DNA of 23,444 nucleotides from IMG/VR virus record IMGVR_UViG_3300035196_000402, positions 1-23,444 of that record; one strand, given 5' to 3'. The stretch comes from a virus. The notes under the pieces are model-generated. The model had not been told where the DNA came from and searched no databases. It worked only from the letters and a program-made list of their open reading frames with translations. Shown one piece after another: positions 15,901 through 23,109 of this stretch. The translations under genes and the position numbers were made by a program. The first letter of the stretch is position 1. The number at the start of each line of letters is the position of its first letter.

Positions 15901-16056
15901 AGCAATAAGCAGGTAATTAGAGCCATTGAAAGCAACGCCGCTAGTATGAATGTAGATTCTGAGGGTATGATGCATATGGTAGAAAGTAGGGTATCGAGAG
16001 GTAAAAAAGAATTGATTCATTTTATCAATAAGAAGTATAAAATGTTGCCTAAATAA
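12973..16056 (+). CDS. Tail tape measure protein
   Basis: A 1027-residue protein that sets tail length and is ejected ahead of the DNA. It is mostly coiled coil, rich in Lys, Glu and Ala. Residues about 155-217 carry the pattern seen in Bacteroidota tape measures: a LNKLRKKYKNLA helix, later LDKKLKDVDDTVGQNQRSVGKYEKAL. Hydrophobic stretches at about 227-245 and 283-310 could insert into the host membrane. Near the C-terminus (about 895-930) is a FIDGTELVERD...FDGKERILNPSQN segment, also common in these proteins. The start is GTG at 12973. By the usual ratio of about 0.15 nm per residue the tail would be near 150 nm. Its C-terminus overlaps the next start (TAATG, 16054-16058). Confidence 0.92.
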   Translation: MATKRIQHDDLFEPKIAKGIIKELNDLIDKGEETEKTLKGILKVLQDIDGIKTAEEFKAFTAQSEKLTKAQKELVKTEQELAKVQERIIKDIEKQAEANKKLSKTEADKIKLINRLNEANSTRVEGNEVLKVQLQEQNKVNKNRAKEALNLIGAYEKESATLNKLRKKYKNLAVQNKENTEEGKDLLKNITKLDKKLKDVDDTVGQNQRSVGKYEKALSGLNNTIGKLGVIALIAKGFQILSDLFGSSREGALELQIALSKFTESAKVFVNNFIKSLTGIKDVIFGVIEAAVGALAPLLTTLIKTQLLALKAARFAKSLIGTTEKLDSAISGLEAGLRLIDSASFSDGLDRISEGAEKVSKAYEGTVETTSKAIEAQEKYLRLQLRTRIEIEQLEKSLAGLAEKRQILQDISDDDTIGFVTRAKAVKKAQQAAENFADLEIKLALIKEKLTIQAVKQDLIRSNTLSEIEIAAIQTGEQLKMILLDYDIAKKISDSNDEAFTAAFVERRDKQVEAESFRRDQEEKNRKTARDAFEQENDILTEFTELKIAANDKIISSDKSTLSERQKAFAANQKLEKDLFDNSINLIIEQGKASIDLLKETIDLRTDLTKKEKEEEKALLDKRKALITNAAIEKILNEQDIVKQGILIRNIDLGEIEEKVLKDTLKLKKELAEASKEAAEATEEAAKRTTELNQDILTQERFLKGQLEDLDAEQLDNEKQQLEERIKLLKKDSIERLELEKELNDLLIDEAKNKDEIEKEARKNKLQENKDLIDSIGAAFIEGLDKRNDAENNRLDAQVQKQESSLSIQEQRARDGLSNTLAFEQEQLDKARLAKQQELERQAKEQEIIALVQAYYNQFQELSKEDPDTAAVKAFTNTLLAKSIAKGLTGFIDGTELVERDMNGSKFSSGQDGYIAKFDGKERILNPSQNMALPKGMSNDELVQAAKDYSNGNTWGFMPTVTGSTDSKAATKAIIESNKQVIRAIESNAASMNVDSEGMMHMVESRVSRGKKELIHFINKKYKMLPK

Positions 16057-17852
16057 TGAAATTAGTTTATATCATAAATGATGGTCAAGTAGAAAAGCCT
16101 ATAAACTCGGAGGCTGTGGATATTGAATTGAATTTTGATAACTCAGATCCTGACAGTGCAGGAACTATTTCGCTTTTAAACTTTGATTTTACAATAGATG
16201 CGGCCAAAATAATAAACGAGCATTTTGAGGGTGGTATGTCTGGAGGGCCTGGGGTGTTCGAGGGTTTGCCGTTTAGATTAAATTTAGAGGAGGGTTCTGA
16301 GGTTCTGGAACTAATAAGGGGTTATATTGATCTTACAAATTCAGAGGTAGTTTTCAAATGCGATAGAATAGAGGCGTTTGTAAAGGAGGCGGGTTCTAAA
16401 ACATGGCTGGAAGACGGGGCTGAAGATTCGTTTAATTATCAATATTTAGAGGTTGAAAAAAGGACTATAACATCTTCAGATTATATTTTCCTACCCTATG
16501 TCATTTCATCTGTACCAAATAACAAAGAGATAGCCATATTATTGTTAATGGGATTCTCAGTAACATTAGCTCTACGCGATGCAATACAAAATGTAATACA
16601 AACAGCCGTTGAGTTTGCTGGGGTTGCGTCTGGGATACGTGCTGTAATTAAGTTTATATTGATAGTAGCTTATTTGATCGTGTTGATAATAACGATTGTA
16701 AATTTAATTCGGGACATAGTTAACCAAATTATACAGCCTGTAAAGTACCACGCTTGTATGAGATTGCAAACACTATTAGAAAAAGGAGCAGAACAGTTGG
16801 GACAGAAGTTTGAGTCATCTGTTTTCCTTGATCCTGTTTGGCGCGATATGGTTGTTTTGCCTGCGAAATATTCAGTCCCACTATCGGAAAAAGATGAAAA
16901 TATATTCGGTTTTACAAAACCAGATGCAACTATACAAAAAGGGTATTATAATGGCACTTTCGGTCAGTTAATGCGTTCTTTTGAAACGTTAATAAATGGA
17001 AAAAAGTTTGTGGGTGATGGTGTTATTAGAATCGAGCGTCGGGATTATAACCCCTTAACAGTCAATTTTAAGATTCCAGACGTTGAAATTAAGGGGTTTG
17101 GAATTAATGCCAACGAGTTAAAATCTAATATTCTGCTAAAATTCACAACCGATTTACAAGATACAAACACTATCGATAATTATACTGGCAATGTATGCCA
17201 AGTAATCACAAGTCCCGTATCTGTAGATAATCCAGACATGGTTTTGATGAGTGGATTGAATAGCATAAACAGTGAATTTTCGAGGGGTTTAATCAAAGAC
17301 GATTTCACAGGCCCAGAAAGGTTTGTACTCGGAATATTAAAGCCTATAGATAAGTTAATTGGTGGATTATCAAAAGCCGCTTCAAAAGTTGGTATAAATA
17401 TAACAAAAACAGACCTTTCAGCGATTATAGGTAAGCGGCTCGGTATGTTGAAACTAGGAAATGATTTTACATCTACGCCAAAATTAATAACATTAGATAT
17501 TTCACCAAATGCAGAAGGGACAAAATTAAAAGAGGTTAACCAGGAGCGCGTAAATATGGGCGATATTTATGACAGATACTACAAAATAGACAGTTTCACA
17601 CCGACCAAGGATAATGAAAACGCTAACCAGTATAAAAAATATGAGGCGCCGCCGTTTAATATGTGTTTTGATGACTTTAAGAGCATTATAAAAAGTAATG
17701 TTATCTTTGATCAAGTAGGTAGGATTGGGCAAATGACTGGATTAGTTTTAAATGTTGAAAGCGAGCAGGCAAGAGATGTTAAATTTAGAATAAATGAAGC
17801 ATATACTACAAATCTTAAGGATAATAAAATAGTTTCGGATGGGATCGGATAA
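16056..17852 (+). CDS. Tail tip hub/baseplate protein with membrane helices
   Basis: A 598-residue protein immediately after the tape measure gene, the usual place of the distal tail or hub protein. The N-terminus (about 1-110) is beta-rich (VDIELNFDNSDPDSAGTISLLNFDF, LIRGYIDL). It is followed by two hydrophobic helices, at about 158-173 (IAILLLMGFSVTLALR) and 196-218 (AVIKFILIVAYLIVLIITIVNLI), unusual in a tail-tip protein. The rest is soluble and mixed. The helices may be shielded in the virion and inserted into the host membrane during DNA entry; this is inference. It overlaps the next gene by 14 bases. Role by position and length; no enzymatic motif seen. Confidence 0.65.
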   Translation: MKLVYIINDGQVEKPINSEAVDIELNFDNSDPDSAGTISLLNFDFTIDAAKIINEHFEGGMSGGPGVFEGLPFRLNLEEGSEVLELIRGYIDLTNSEVVFKCDRIEAFVKEAGSKTWLEDGAEDSFNYQYLEVEKRTITSSDYIFLPYVISSVPNNKEIAILLLMGFSVTLALRDAIQNVIQTAVEFAGVASGIRAVIKFILIVAYLIVLIITIVNLIRDIVNQIIQPVKYHACMRLQTLLEKGAEQLGQKFESSVFLDPVWRDMVVLPAKYSVPLSEKDENIFGFTKPDATIQKGYYNGTFGQLMRSFETLINGKKFVGDGVIRIERRDYNPLTVNFKIPDVEIKGFGINANELKSNILLKFTTDLQDTNTIDNYTGNVCQVITSPVSVDNPDMVLMSGLNSINSEFSRGLIKDDFTGPERFVLGILKPIDKLIGGLSKAASKVGINITKTDLSAIIGKRLGMLKLGNDFTSTPKLITLDISPNAEGTKLKEVNQERVNMGDIYDRYYKIDSFTPTKDNENANQYKKYEAPPFNMCFDDFKSIIKSNVIFDQVGRIGQMTGLVLNVESEQARDVKFRINEAYTTNLKDNKIVSDGIG

Positions 17853-18057
17853 AGAATTAAATAAACTAGCGGAGGCATTAGAAGGGCTTATTCCTGCGGT
17901 TGAAAAACTTATAAGCGTAGATTTAGACGGGGAGTTGTTGGGTTCGTTGTCTAAAAAAGACAGAGATGAAGTGGAAAAATTCAAACAATCATCTGAGGTA
18001 CTGAGAGAAGCTGAGGATATGGCCGCTAAGTTTAACGCTAGTAAGTGGAATCTATGA
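17839..18057 (+). CDS. Small helical protein between baseplate genes
   Basis: A 72-residue, acidic, helical protein (ELNKLAEALEGLIPAVEKL; KKDRDEVEKFKQSSEVLREAEDMAAKF) without Cys or membrane segments. It overlaps genes on both sides (14 bases upstream, ATGA at 18054-18057 downstream), so it is translationally tied to the baseplate genes. A small baseplate assembly factor or coiled-coil plug is possible; no family recognised. Confidence 0.6.
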   Translation: MGSDKELNKLAEALEGLIPAVEKLISVDLDGELLGSLSKKDRDEVEKFKQSSEVLREAEDMAAKFNASKWNL

Positions 18058-20600
18058 GTATTAAAATTGAAAGCATAGAATCTTACGATTTGTTAAGTGA
18101 TTCTAGTGATAGATCTACTTTTCCTGCTATGAATGTTGCATCTGTTCAAACGTTTGTTACAGAGTTTAGGTTAGAAAGTTATATGATGCCTGAAACAATA
18201 GACACGGCAAGCAGCGAAATATTTATTTTCGTTGATCCCTTATCTATATTTACTGGAAAAGTACGAGATGATAGAGCTATTTATACAAACGAATCCGATG
18301 GATTTAATGAGAATGATTGGCACGTTGGGGACACTTTTGTAATTGATGGAATGACAATCCCTGCAAACAATGCCACTGGTATAATATTAGAAATAAGCGA
18401 AGACAGGCAAACGATAATTACGAACTATAATTTTACTGTTCCTGAGATATTACCAATAGGCGGGTATCTGGCAAACACCACCCCAGTAACATCGATGGAA
18501 TATATGTTTAATTTGATAGATAATGAAGCCTCACCTACTTTTGTCTCTCCAATAGATGGAGAAACACAACGTGCATTAACTGCAAACCTTGATTATTCCG
18601 ACCTTATAACTCCTAATGTTATGGTTATGCAAGGTAAAAAATCTTGGCAATTTGGTTCTATAACTGTGTATGGAAACGGTTCAGGACAAGGTAACCCAAA
18701 TTTGATAAGCGGGGTCATTCAGGCGTTTAAGGTGGTACATGAAGTTATAGTATCACCTCTGATGCTTGTTGGTGAGTGGAGCGATATAGTTGCAAGGATT
18801 GCACCTGACAGGTTGGAAGGTGTAAATTCATTAAAATATATTAATAGTGTAGGTCTATCTGTAAACGCAAACAACCCTAACGACATGACAGTCGTAGAGG
18901 TTTTGGACGTAGATGGATCAACGGGATGGTTTAATGAAAATTTAAACGGTGGGCCTAAGAAATACAGCGTTGAAAATTTGCTCTATAAGCGTTTAGATAA
19001 TACGCTTAACGAATCTTTACAGCTTACAACTGTTTTAACAAAAGTACAATTCGATGTAGTCAACACAGAAAGCTCGCCTTTTTCTGATAATAATACTAAG
19101 TTTATAGTTGGGTTTAATTATGCACCTGCGGACGAATCGCAATATAGAAACAACGCTTTAGCCGCCGCCCAAACTCAGGAGTATAACTTTATTTTCGATA
19201 ATGTGTTAACCACGCTAGGACAAACAAGCGGGATACCTAGACAGAATGGAACAGATGAATCCGTTATAAAAAGCCTAACTGTTACATATGTAAATACAAC
19301 CCGCGTAAGTGTTGAATTGTCTATAGAAATGGATGCACAGGTTGTTTCTAGAATTTCGGCCAACCCTACACAAAGATTCATGATTTATGTAGAGACATGT
19401 AATCACAGCTTAACCCGCGCAAATTCGGACAAAGAACAGACTTTAATTGATACAAATATCTTTTATATTGACAATTCAGATCCTAATATGTTTGTAATGA
19501 ATCAACAATTTCTAGAGCATCCATATAGTGACTTAGAAACTGAAGGCGTATATTTCCCAGATGCTAGGATAGTTGATGATCTATTAGGGTTCAATAATAT
19601 ATCTTTTGATAAAAATACAAGAGAAACCGACGACATAATATTTACGGGAATAACTGGTCAAATTATAGCAAAAAAAAGTACTGGTGCAGCTTTTGTTTTA
19701 GATTCCTGCTCTTTTGGTTTGTCTAATTTAAAAATAGTAACGGATGTTCTTTATGGAGGTGTACCAATTCCAAACATAAACACCGATAGAGGTTTTAAAA
19801 CGCCAGTGGATGAAAATAGGGCAAATATTAAATTTTTCAGGCGTTACGCTGCTGATTCTGGCGCTTTTAAAGAATACCGATTCCAATTTCCTTTTATAAT
19901 ACGATGGGAACAGTTCGTATCATTGCCTTCTGCAAACGATGACATGTTCGATCCAAGCGAACCTAACGACGGTCTAAACCAGGATTGGATAAGAATAGAC
20001 ACTTTTACAGATTGGAATATCTATTTTAAAACTTCGCTATCAGTTACAAAAAATGGCAATCCTTTAACCTATGAACAGGAAAGCAGGATATGGACTTATG
20101 ATTATGATTTAGGCCCAGAATGGAGCGGAAATGTACTCAGAACTTATGACGAAAATAATAATTTATTAAGTTCTGGCGGTCAACCTATTGTAATAAGGTA
20201 CGCGGATGGACGTATAGAAGCGGAGTTTAATTTTGTAGGGGCAACAACTCCAAGTATTAGCGACCTTGTAATTGTTTTAAAGATAGATGTATTTGAAGAA
20301 GGGACGTTTAAGGGTACTTACTGGCTATCTAGTGCGTACGATGCACACGCCTCAACATGGTGGAAAAGTATTGATTCTAGCAACCGCGTTGTAATTACTA
20401 ATCCATCGGCTAATAAATTCATAGGCGAAGCAAAGTTAATAGGTTCAATACTGCCAAAGAAGCCCAAATTCAAGATAACCCCTAGGATATATGATGTAAG
20501 AGCAGCCGAACCACCTGGACCGCCTGACGTTCCTAAATTAATGGAGGACGGGACTCCTAAGATAATGGATGGTTCAAATGATTTTAAATTAATGGAATAA
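18054..20600 (+). CDS. Large baseplate/tail structural protein
   Basis: An 848-residue beta-rich protein, probably part of the baseplate or a central tail-tip structure, between the hub and tail fibre genes. It is acidic and rich in Asn, Asp, Thr and Ser, with no membrane helix or catalytic motif. The C-terminus ends with a Pro-rich hinge (EPPGPPDVPK) followed by a short repeat, KLMEDGT, KIMDGS, KLME (about 833-848), which resembles LMEDG tails of other Bacteroidota phage structural proteins. I chose ATG 18054, which forms an ATGA overlap with the preceding stop; a GTG at 18045 would add three residues. The next gene has its own promoter box. Confidence 0.6.
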   Translation: MSIKIESIESYDLLSDSSDRSTFPAMNVASVQTFVTEFRLESYMMPETIDTASSEIFIFVDPLSIFTGKVRDDRAIYTNESDGFNENDWHVGDTFVIDGMTIPANNATGIILEISEDRQTIITNYNFTVPEILPIGGYLANTTPVTSMEYMFNLIDNEASPTFVSPIDGETQRALTANLDYSDLITPNVMVMQGKKSWQFGSITVYGNGSGQGNPNLISGVIQAFKVVHEVIVSPLMLVGEWSDIVARIAPDRLEGVNSLKYINSVGLSVNANNPNDMTVVEVLDVDGSTGWFNENLNGGPKKYSVENLLYKRLDNTLNESLQLTTVLTKVQFDVVNTESSPFSDNNTKFIVGFNYAPADESQYRNNALAAAQTQEYNFIFDNVLTTLGQTSGIPRQNGTDESVIKSLTVTYVNTTRVSVELSIEMDAQVVSRISANPTQRFMIYVETCNHSLTRANSDKEQTLIDTNIFYIDNSDPNMFVMNQQFLEHPYSDLETEGVYFPDARIVDDLLGFNNISFDKNTRETDDIIFTGITGQIIAKKSTGAAFVLDSCSFGLSNLKIVTDVLYGGVPIPNINTDRGFKTPVDENRANIKFFRRYAADSGAFKEYRFQFPFIIRWEQFVSLPSANDDMFDPSEPNDGLNQDWIRIDTFTDWNIYFKTSLSVTKNGNPLTYEQESRIWTYDYDLGPEWSGNVLRTYDENNNLLSSGGQPIVIRYADGRIEAEFNFVGATTPSISDLVIVLKIDVFEEGTFKGTYWLSSAYDAHASTWWKSIDSSNRVVITNPSANKFIGEAKLIGSILPKKPKFKITPRIYDVRAAEPPGPPDVPKLMEDGTPKIMDGSNDFKLME

Positions 20601-20605
20601 TAAAT

Positions 20606-20613
20606 TAACTTTG
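20606..20613 (+). promoter_or_regulatory. Candidate -7 promoter box before tail fibre (TAACTTTG)
   Basis: TAACTTTG matches TAnnTTTG with TTTA at 20583-20586, a 19-base spacer, close to the Bacteroidota arrangement. The predicted start falls at or just beside the fibre ATG at 20618, so the transcript would be nearly leaderless. Confidence 0.5.
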
Positions 20614-20617
20614 TACA

Positions 20618-21712
20618 ATGGCAACAACAGGAAGAATAAGCGACTACGACGACGAATTACTAGCAGCCCCAGAAGACGATGACTTATTGGATATATCTGT
20701 ATTAGTATCAACAGGGCCAAATGTTTGGTTGTCAACTAAAATGCGATATGCTGAAATTAAGGCCACATCTACGGCTATAGGTAACGACATTATACCAGTA
20801 GGAAACGCAGCAGGTGACGGGATAGAAGCAAGCACAGGTAAGGCGGGTGGTTTAGGTAGTGGTGATTTTTACTTGGCAAATGAGAACTTCTTTACGGGAG
20901 GAGGTTACGGGTTATGGCAAGGCGAGTTTGGAGACACGCAATTAAATGCAGATACTGGGAATATTGTTGTAGTAAGCATAAATAACAATCCTAAAATAAC
21001 AGTTAGAGACGGTTTAGGAGCAGGGGTTACAATGGCGTTAGGGCCTGACATTGTGAGTATAGGAGCGGGTACTATATCGGCAGGCTCAGGGGCAAGATTA
21101 CACGTTGCAGGATTAAGTATAACTGATTCAACTGACGCGTTTACAGTGTCTAATCTTACGGGAGCGGCAAACTATATTTTCAAGATAAGGGATGACGGCA
21201 TGTTTTTCACACAAAACGGAACAGGGATAAATGAATTCTCCACTGACGGCACATTATCAGGAAATTCAGATGACGCATTACCGACAGAAAAGGCGGTTAA
21301 AAGTTATGTCGATGCTAATTCTACTGGCGGTTGGTTAGGCTCTGAGACTCGAATTAAAATAGCCCCATGGGATATAGTCTCTTACAATGACAAAGACGGC
21401 GTATCTATACAAGACGACGGGGGGGTAGTAAACGACGCGGCTGCTAAGATCACTACAATGGTAACAGGTGTATTTATCCCTACAGGTTACAGGGCTGTTA
21501 ATTTCAGACTAAATGCAAGTGCTAATATAGCCGTTGAGTTGTTTGAGAGCCAGATAGATGATTCTACGGCGGTGTCTAAAGGTTCAGGAAATGCTAACTC
21601 TCAAATAAGTATAACAAATGTAGACTCTACAACTACAAACTATTTAAATATAATTATAGTAGAGGCAGGAAACGATATTTATGGAGGTTACATCACAATA
21701 CAAAAAATATAA
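20618..21712 (+). CDS. Tail fibre protein
   Basis: A 364-residue fibre. The N-terminus (about 1-65) begins ATTGRISDYDDELLAAPEDDDLLDIS, ending in a short segment common to fibre N-termini that attach to the baseplate (WLSTKMRYAEIKA). The middle is Gly/Asn/Ala-rich, low complexity and beta-helical in character (GNAAGDGIEASTGKAGGLG). A typical fibre motif, DALPTEKAVKSYVDAN, is at about 222-237; it precedes a C-terminal domain of about 125 residues that looks like a small beta-sandwich (ends YGGYITIQKI) and would be the receptor-binding head. The neighbouring YkgJ-like gene starts at the next base. Confidence 0.82.
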   Translation: MATTGRISDYDDELLAAPEDDDLLDISVLVSTGPNVWLSTKMRYAEIKATSTAIGNDIIPVGNAAGDGIEASTGKAGGLGSGDFYLANENFFTGGGYGLWQGEFGDTQLNADTGNIVVVSINNNPKITVRDGLGAGVTMALGPDIVSIGAGTISAGSGARLHVAGLSITDSTDAFTVSNLTGAANYIFKIRDDGMFFTQNGTGINEFSTDGTLSGNSDDALPTEKAVKSYVDANSTGGWLGSETRIKIAPWDIVSYNDKDGVSIQDDGGVVNDAAAKITTMVTGVFIPTGYRAVNFRLNASANIAVELFESQIDDSTAVSKGSGNANSQISITNVDSTTTNYLNIIIVEAGNDIYGGYITIQKI

Positions 21713-22060
21713 ATGCAAGAAACATATCCACATCTTAAGAGTCAATGCTGTAGACTTAAAACTCAAGTATCGGAAAATACATTGCAAAAGATATTAGCAA
21801 ACGCAGAGTTAAACAATTCAGACGTATATCCCGCTCAGGATACAGGGAACTTCATGCAATTTGATATGACTAACGAGGCAGAGGGTTATCCGTGTGTTCA
21901 TTTAGGCGAAGAGGGTTGCACCATACATTCTACGAGACCGTCTCAATGTGCATCGTTTCCTTTAACTGAAAAAAGCATAAAATCATGTTCGGGTTGTAGC
22001 TATACATTTGATACGAACGAAAATAGGTCTGGATCATGCAACGGGTGTAATGTAATATAA
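21713..22060 (+). CDS. YkgJ-like cysteine-cluster protein
   Basis: A 115-residue protein with nine cysteines. The core (about 60-83) shows YPCVHLGEEGCTIHSTRPSQCASFP, a close fit to the CxxCxxCC/YkgJ (PF03692) signature C-hL-x-CxIhxxRPxxC-xFP, thought to bind iron or zinc. The N-terminal CxxCxxCC part is reduced to a CC pair (C12, C13). An extra pair of CxxC motifs (C92/C95 and C109/C112) closes the protein. Family members include flagellin lysine methylase FliB, but most are uncharacterised, and no methyl-donor site is visible here. It starts directly after the fibre stop with no gap, so it is co-expressed with the fibre. A role in modifying or folding tail proteins is speculation. Confidence 0.75.
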   Translation: MQETYPHLKSQCCRLKTQVSENTLQKILANAELNNSDVYPAQDTGNFMQFDMTNEAEGYPCVHLGEEGCTIHSTRPSQCASFPLTEKSIKSCSGCSYTFDTNENRSGSCNGCNVI

Positions 22061-22064
22061 TATA

Positions 22065-22991
22065 ATGGCAGGAGAAAGAGGGGATGTATTTACAGCAACG
22101 GCGTTAAGCATAAACAACGCTTCTGGATTAATTCCAGATGCGGGAACGTTTGAGGCTTCAGATAAAAACGATTGTTGTTTTATTTTAACGGCACTAGCTG
22201 ACACGAGCACTAATGAACCTTTAAAAAATGATTTTTGGAGATTCCATAAAGGGTATGAAATAAGCACTACAGATGTAGATATGTTTTTGATTAAACCTCT
22301 GGACTCTTCTTTTACTCCTATAGCTTTAACAGATGATACTTATGGCGCATTTTATGCATTTGGATATTTTGTAGATGGGAATGGGCGTTCGTATATTAGT
22401 TATAAATTAGATTTTAAAAAGCTTTTAACGCTATTAGGCCCTGGAACATATCAAATAAAAACGATTGAATCAATGATCGTAGGACCAGATCTCAATACCT
22501 TTGATTTTGCTTTTTGCGTAGCTCAATATACATCCAAAAGATCCGATAAGACAGTTCGTTTACAGTTTTTAAATTCTGGCACTATAACAGACAGATTTAA
22601 CGAGGGTGAAACCGTATCTTTCCCTAGTGCATTTGATAATCAAATAAGAGTAAACGGTTTTTTTGGAAAAGACAACTCCGAATTTGTAATTGAACGAACG
22701 AAATACAACAATAAAAAGTTAATCGATATATCAAATAAGCGCGTTCCTAAATACTCGCTAAGCGTTAGACAAGTTCCTCAAGATGTACACGACTTTATAT
22801 CAATTAACGTTCTACAGGCCGAACAAATAGAGATAAGCGACTATAATAGAAACAATTCAAAAAGACATATTAACACGGCTGTAAGTAATCCAGGAGCTTA
22901 CAACCCCGAAGACAACGAAATTAACCTTTTAAAAAGTGTTACTGTGGATTTAGAGTCAAGATACGATACTGGTAATAAAGAATTTTGTTAA
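22065..22991 (+). CDS. Structural protein candidate of tail-fibre cluster
   Basis: A 308-residue soluble protein without recognised domains. It has Cys-Cys at about 37-38 in DKNDCCF, aromatic beta-like stretches (FWRFHKGYEIS, YGAFYAFGYFVDGNGRSYISYKL) and a C-terminus ending YDTGNKEFC. It lies in the late tail cluster, so I take it to be a tail or receptor-binding component; an accessory role cannot be ruled out. It begins four bases after the cysteine-cluster gene, which suggests one transcription unit from the promoter at 20606. Confidence 0.5.
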   Translation: MAGERGDVFTATALSINNASGLIPDAGTFEASDKNDCCFILTALADTSTNEPLKNDFWRFHKGYEISTTDVDMFLIKPLDSSFTPIALTDDTYGAFYAFGYFVDGNGRSYISYKLDFKKLLTLLGPGTYQIKTIESMIVGPDLNTFDFAFCVAQYTSKRSDKTVRLQFLNSGTITDRFNEGETVSFPSAFDNQIRVNGFFGKDNSEFVIERTKYNNKKLIDISNKRVPKYSLSVRQVPQDVHDFISINVLQAEQIEISDYNRNNSKRHINTAVSNPGAYNPEDNEINLLKSVTVDLESRYDTGNKEFC

Positions 22992-23010
22992 ACATTAAAA
23001 ATTAAATATT

Positions 23011-23109
23011 ATGCCAAAAGGTAAAAAAGGTGGTAAAGGTGGTAAAGGTGGTAAAGGTGGTAAAGGTGGTACGACTAATGGCCGCCCAAACGAAAGGCCA
23101 AAAGGCTAA
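23011..23109 (+). CDS. Lys/Gly-repeat microprotein (KGG repeats)
   Basis: A 32-residue ORF from ATG 23011 to TAA 23107-23109. Opening MPKGK, then five tandem K-G-G units (residues 6-20), then TTNGRPNERPKG. It is extremely basic and likely unstructured. The stop overlaps the start of the following membrane protein gene (TAATG), which is good evidence that it is translated. I recognise no family; nucleic-acid binding, phospholipid binding or a translational leader are all possible. Confidence 0.55.
   Translation: MPKGKKGGKGGKGGKGGKGGTTNGRPNERPKG
23026..23070 (+). repeat. Five 9-base tandem repeats (AAAGGTGGT)
   Basis: The 9-base unit AAAGGTGGT is repeated exactly five times without a mismatch, encoding KGG units in frame. 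Identity at the synonymous positions indicates recent expansion by slippage; copy number may vary between related phages. Confidence 0.9.

Noticed and set aside
23026-23070. Short tandem repeat considered as CRISPR or phage iteron-type origin.
   Set aside because: Units are contiguous, 9 bases long and exactly in frame with a coding ORF; no spacers and no replication gene nearby.
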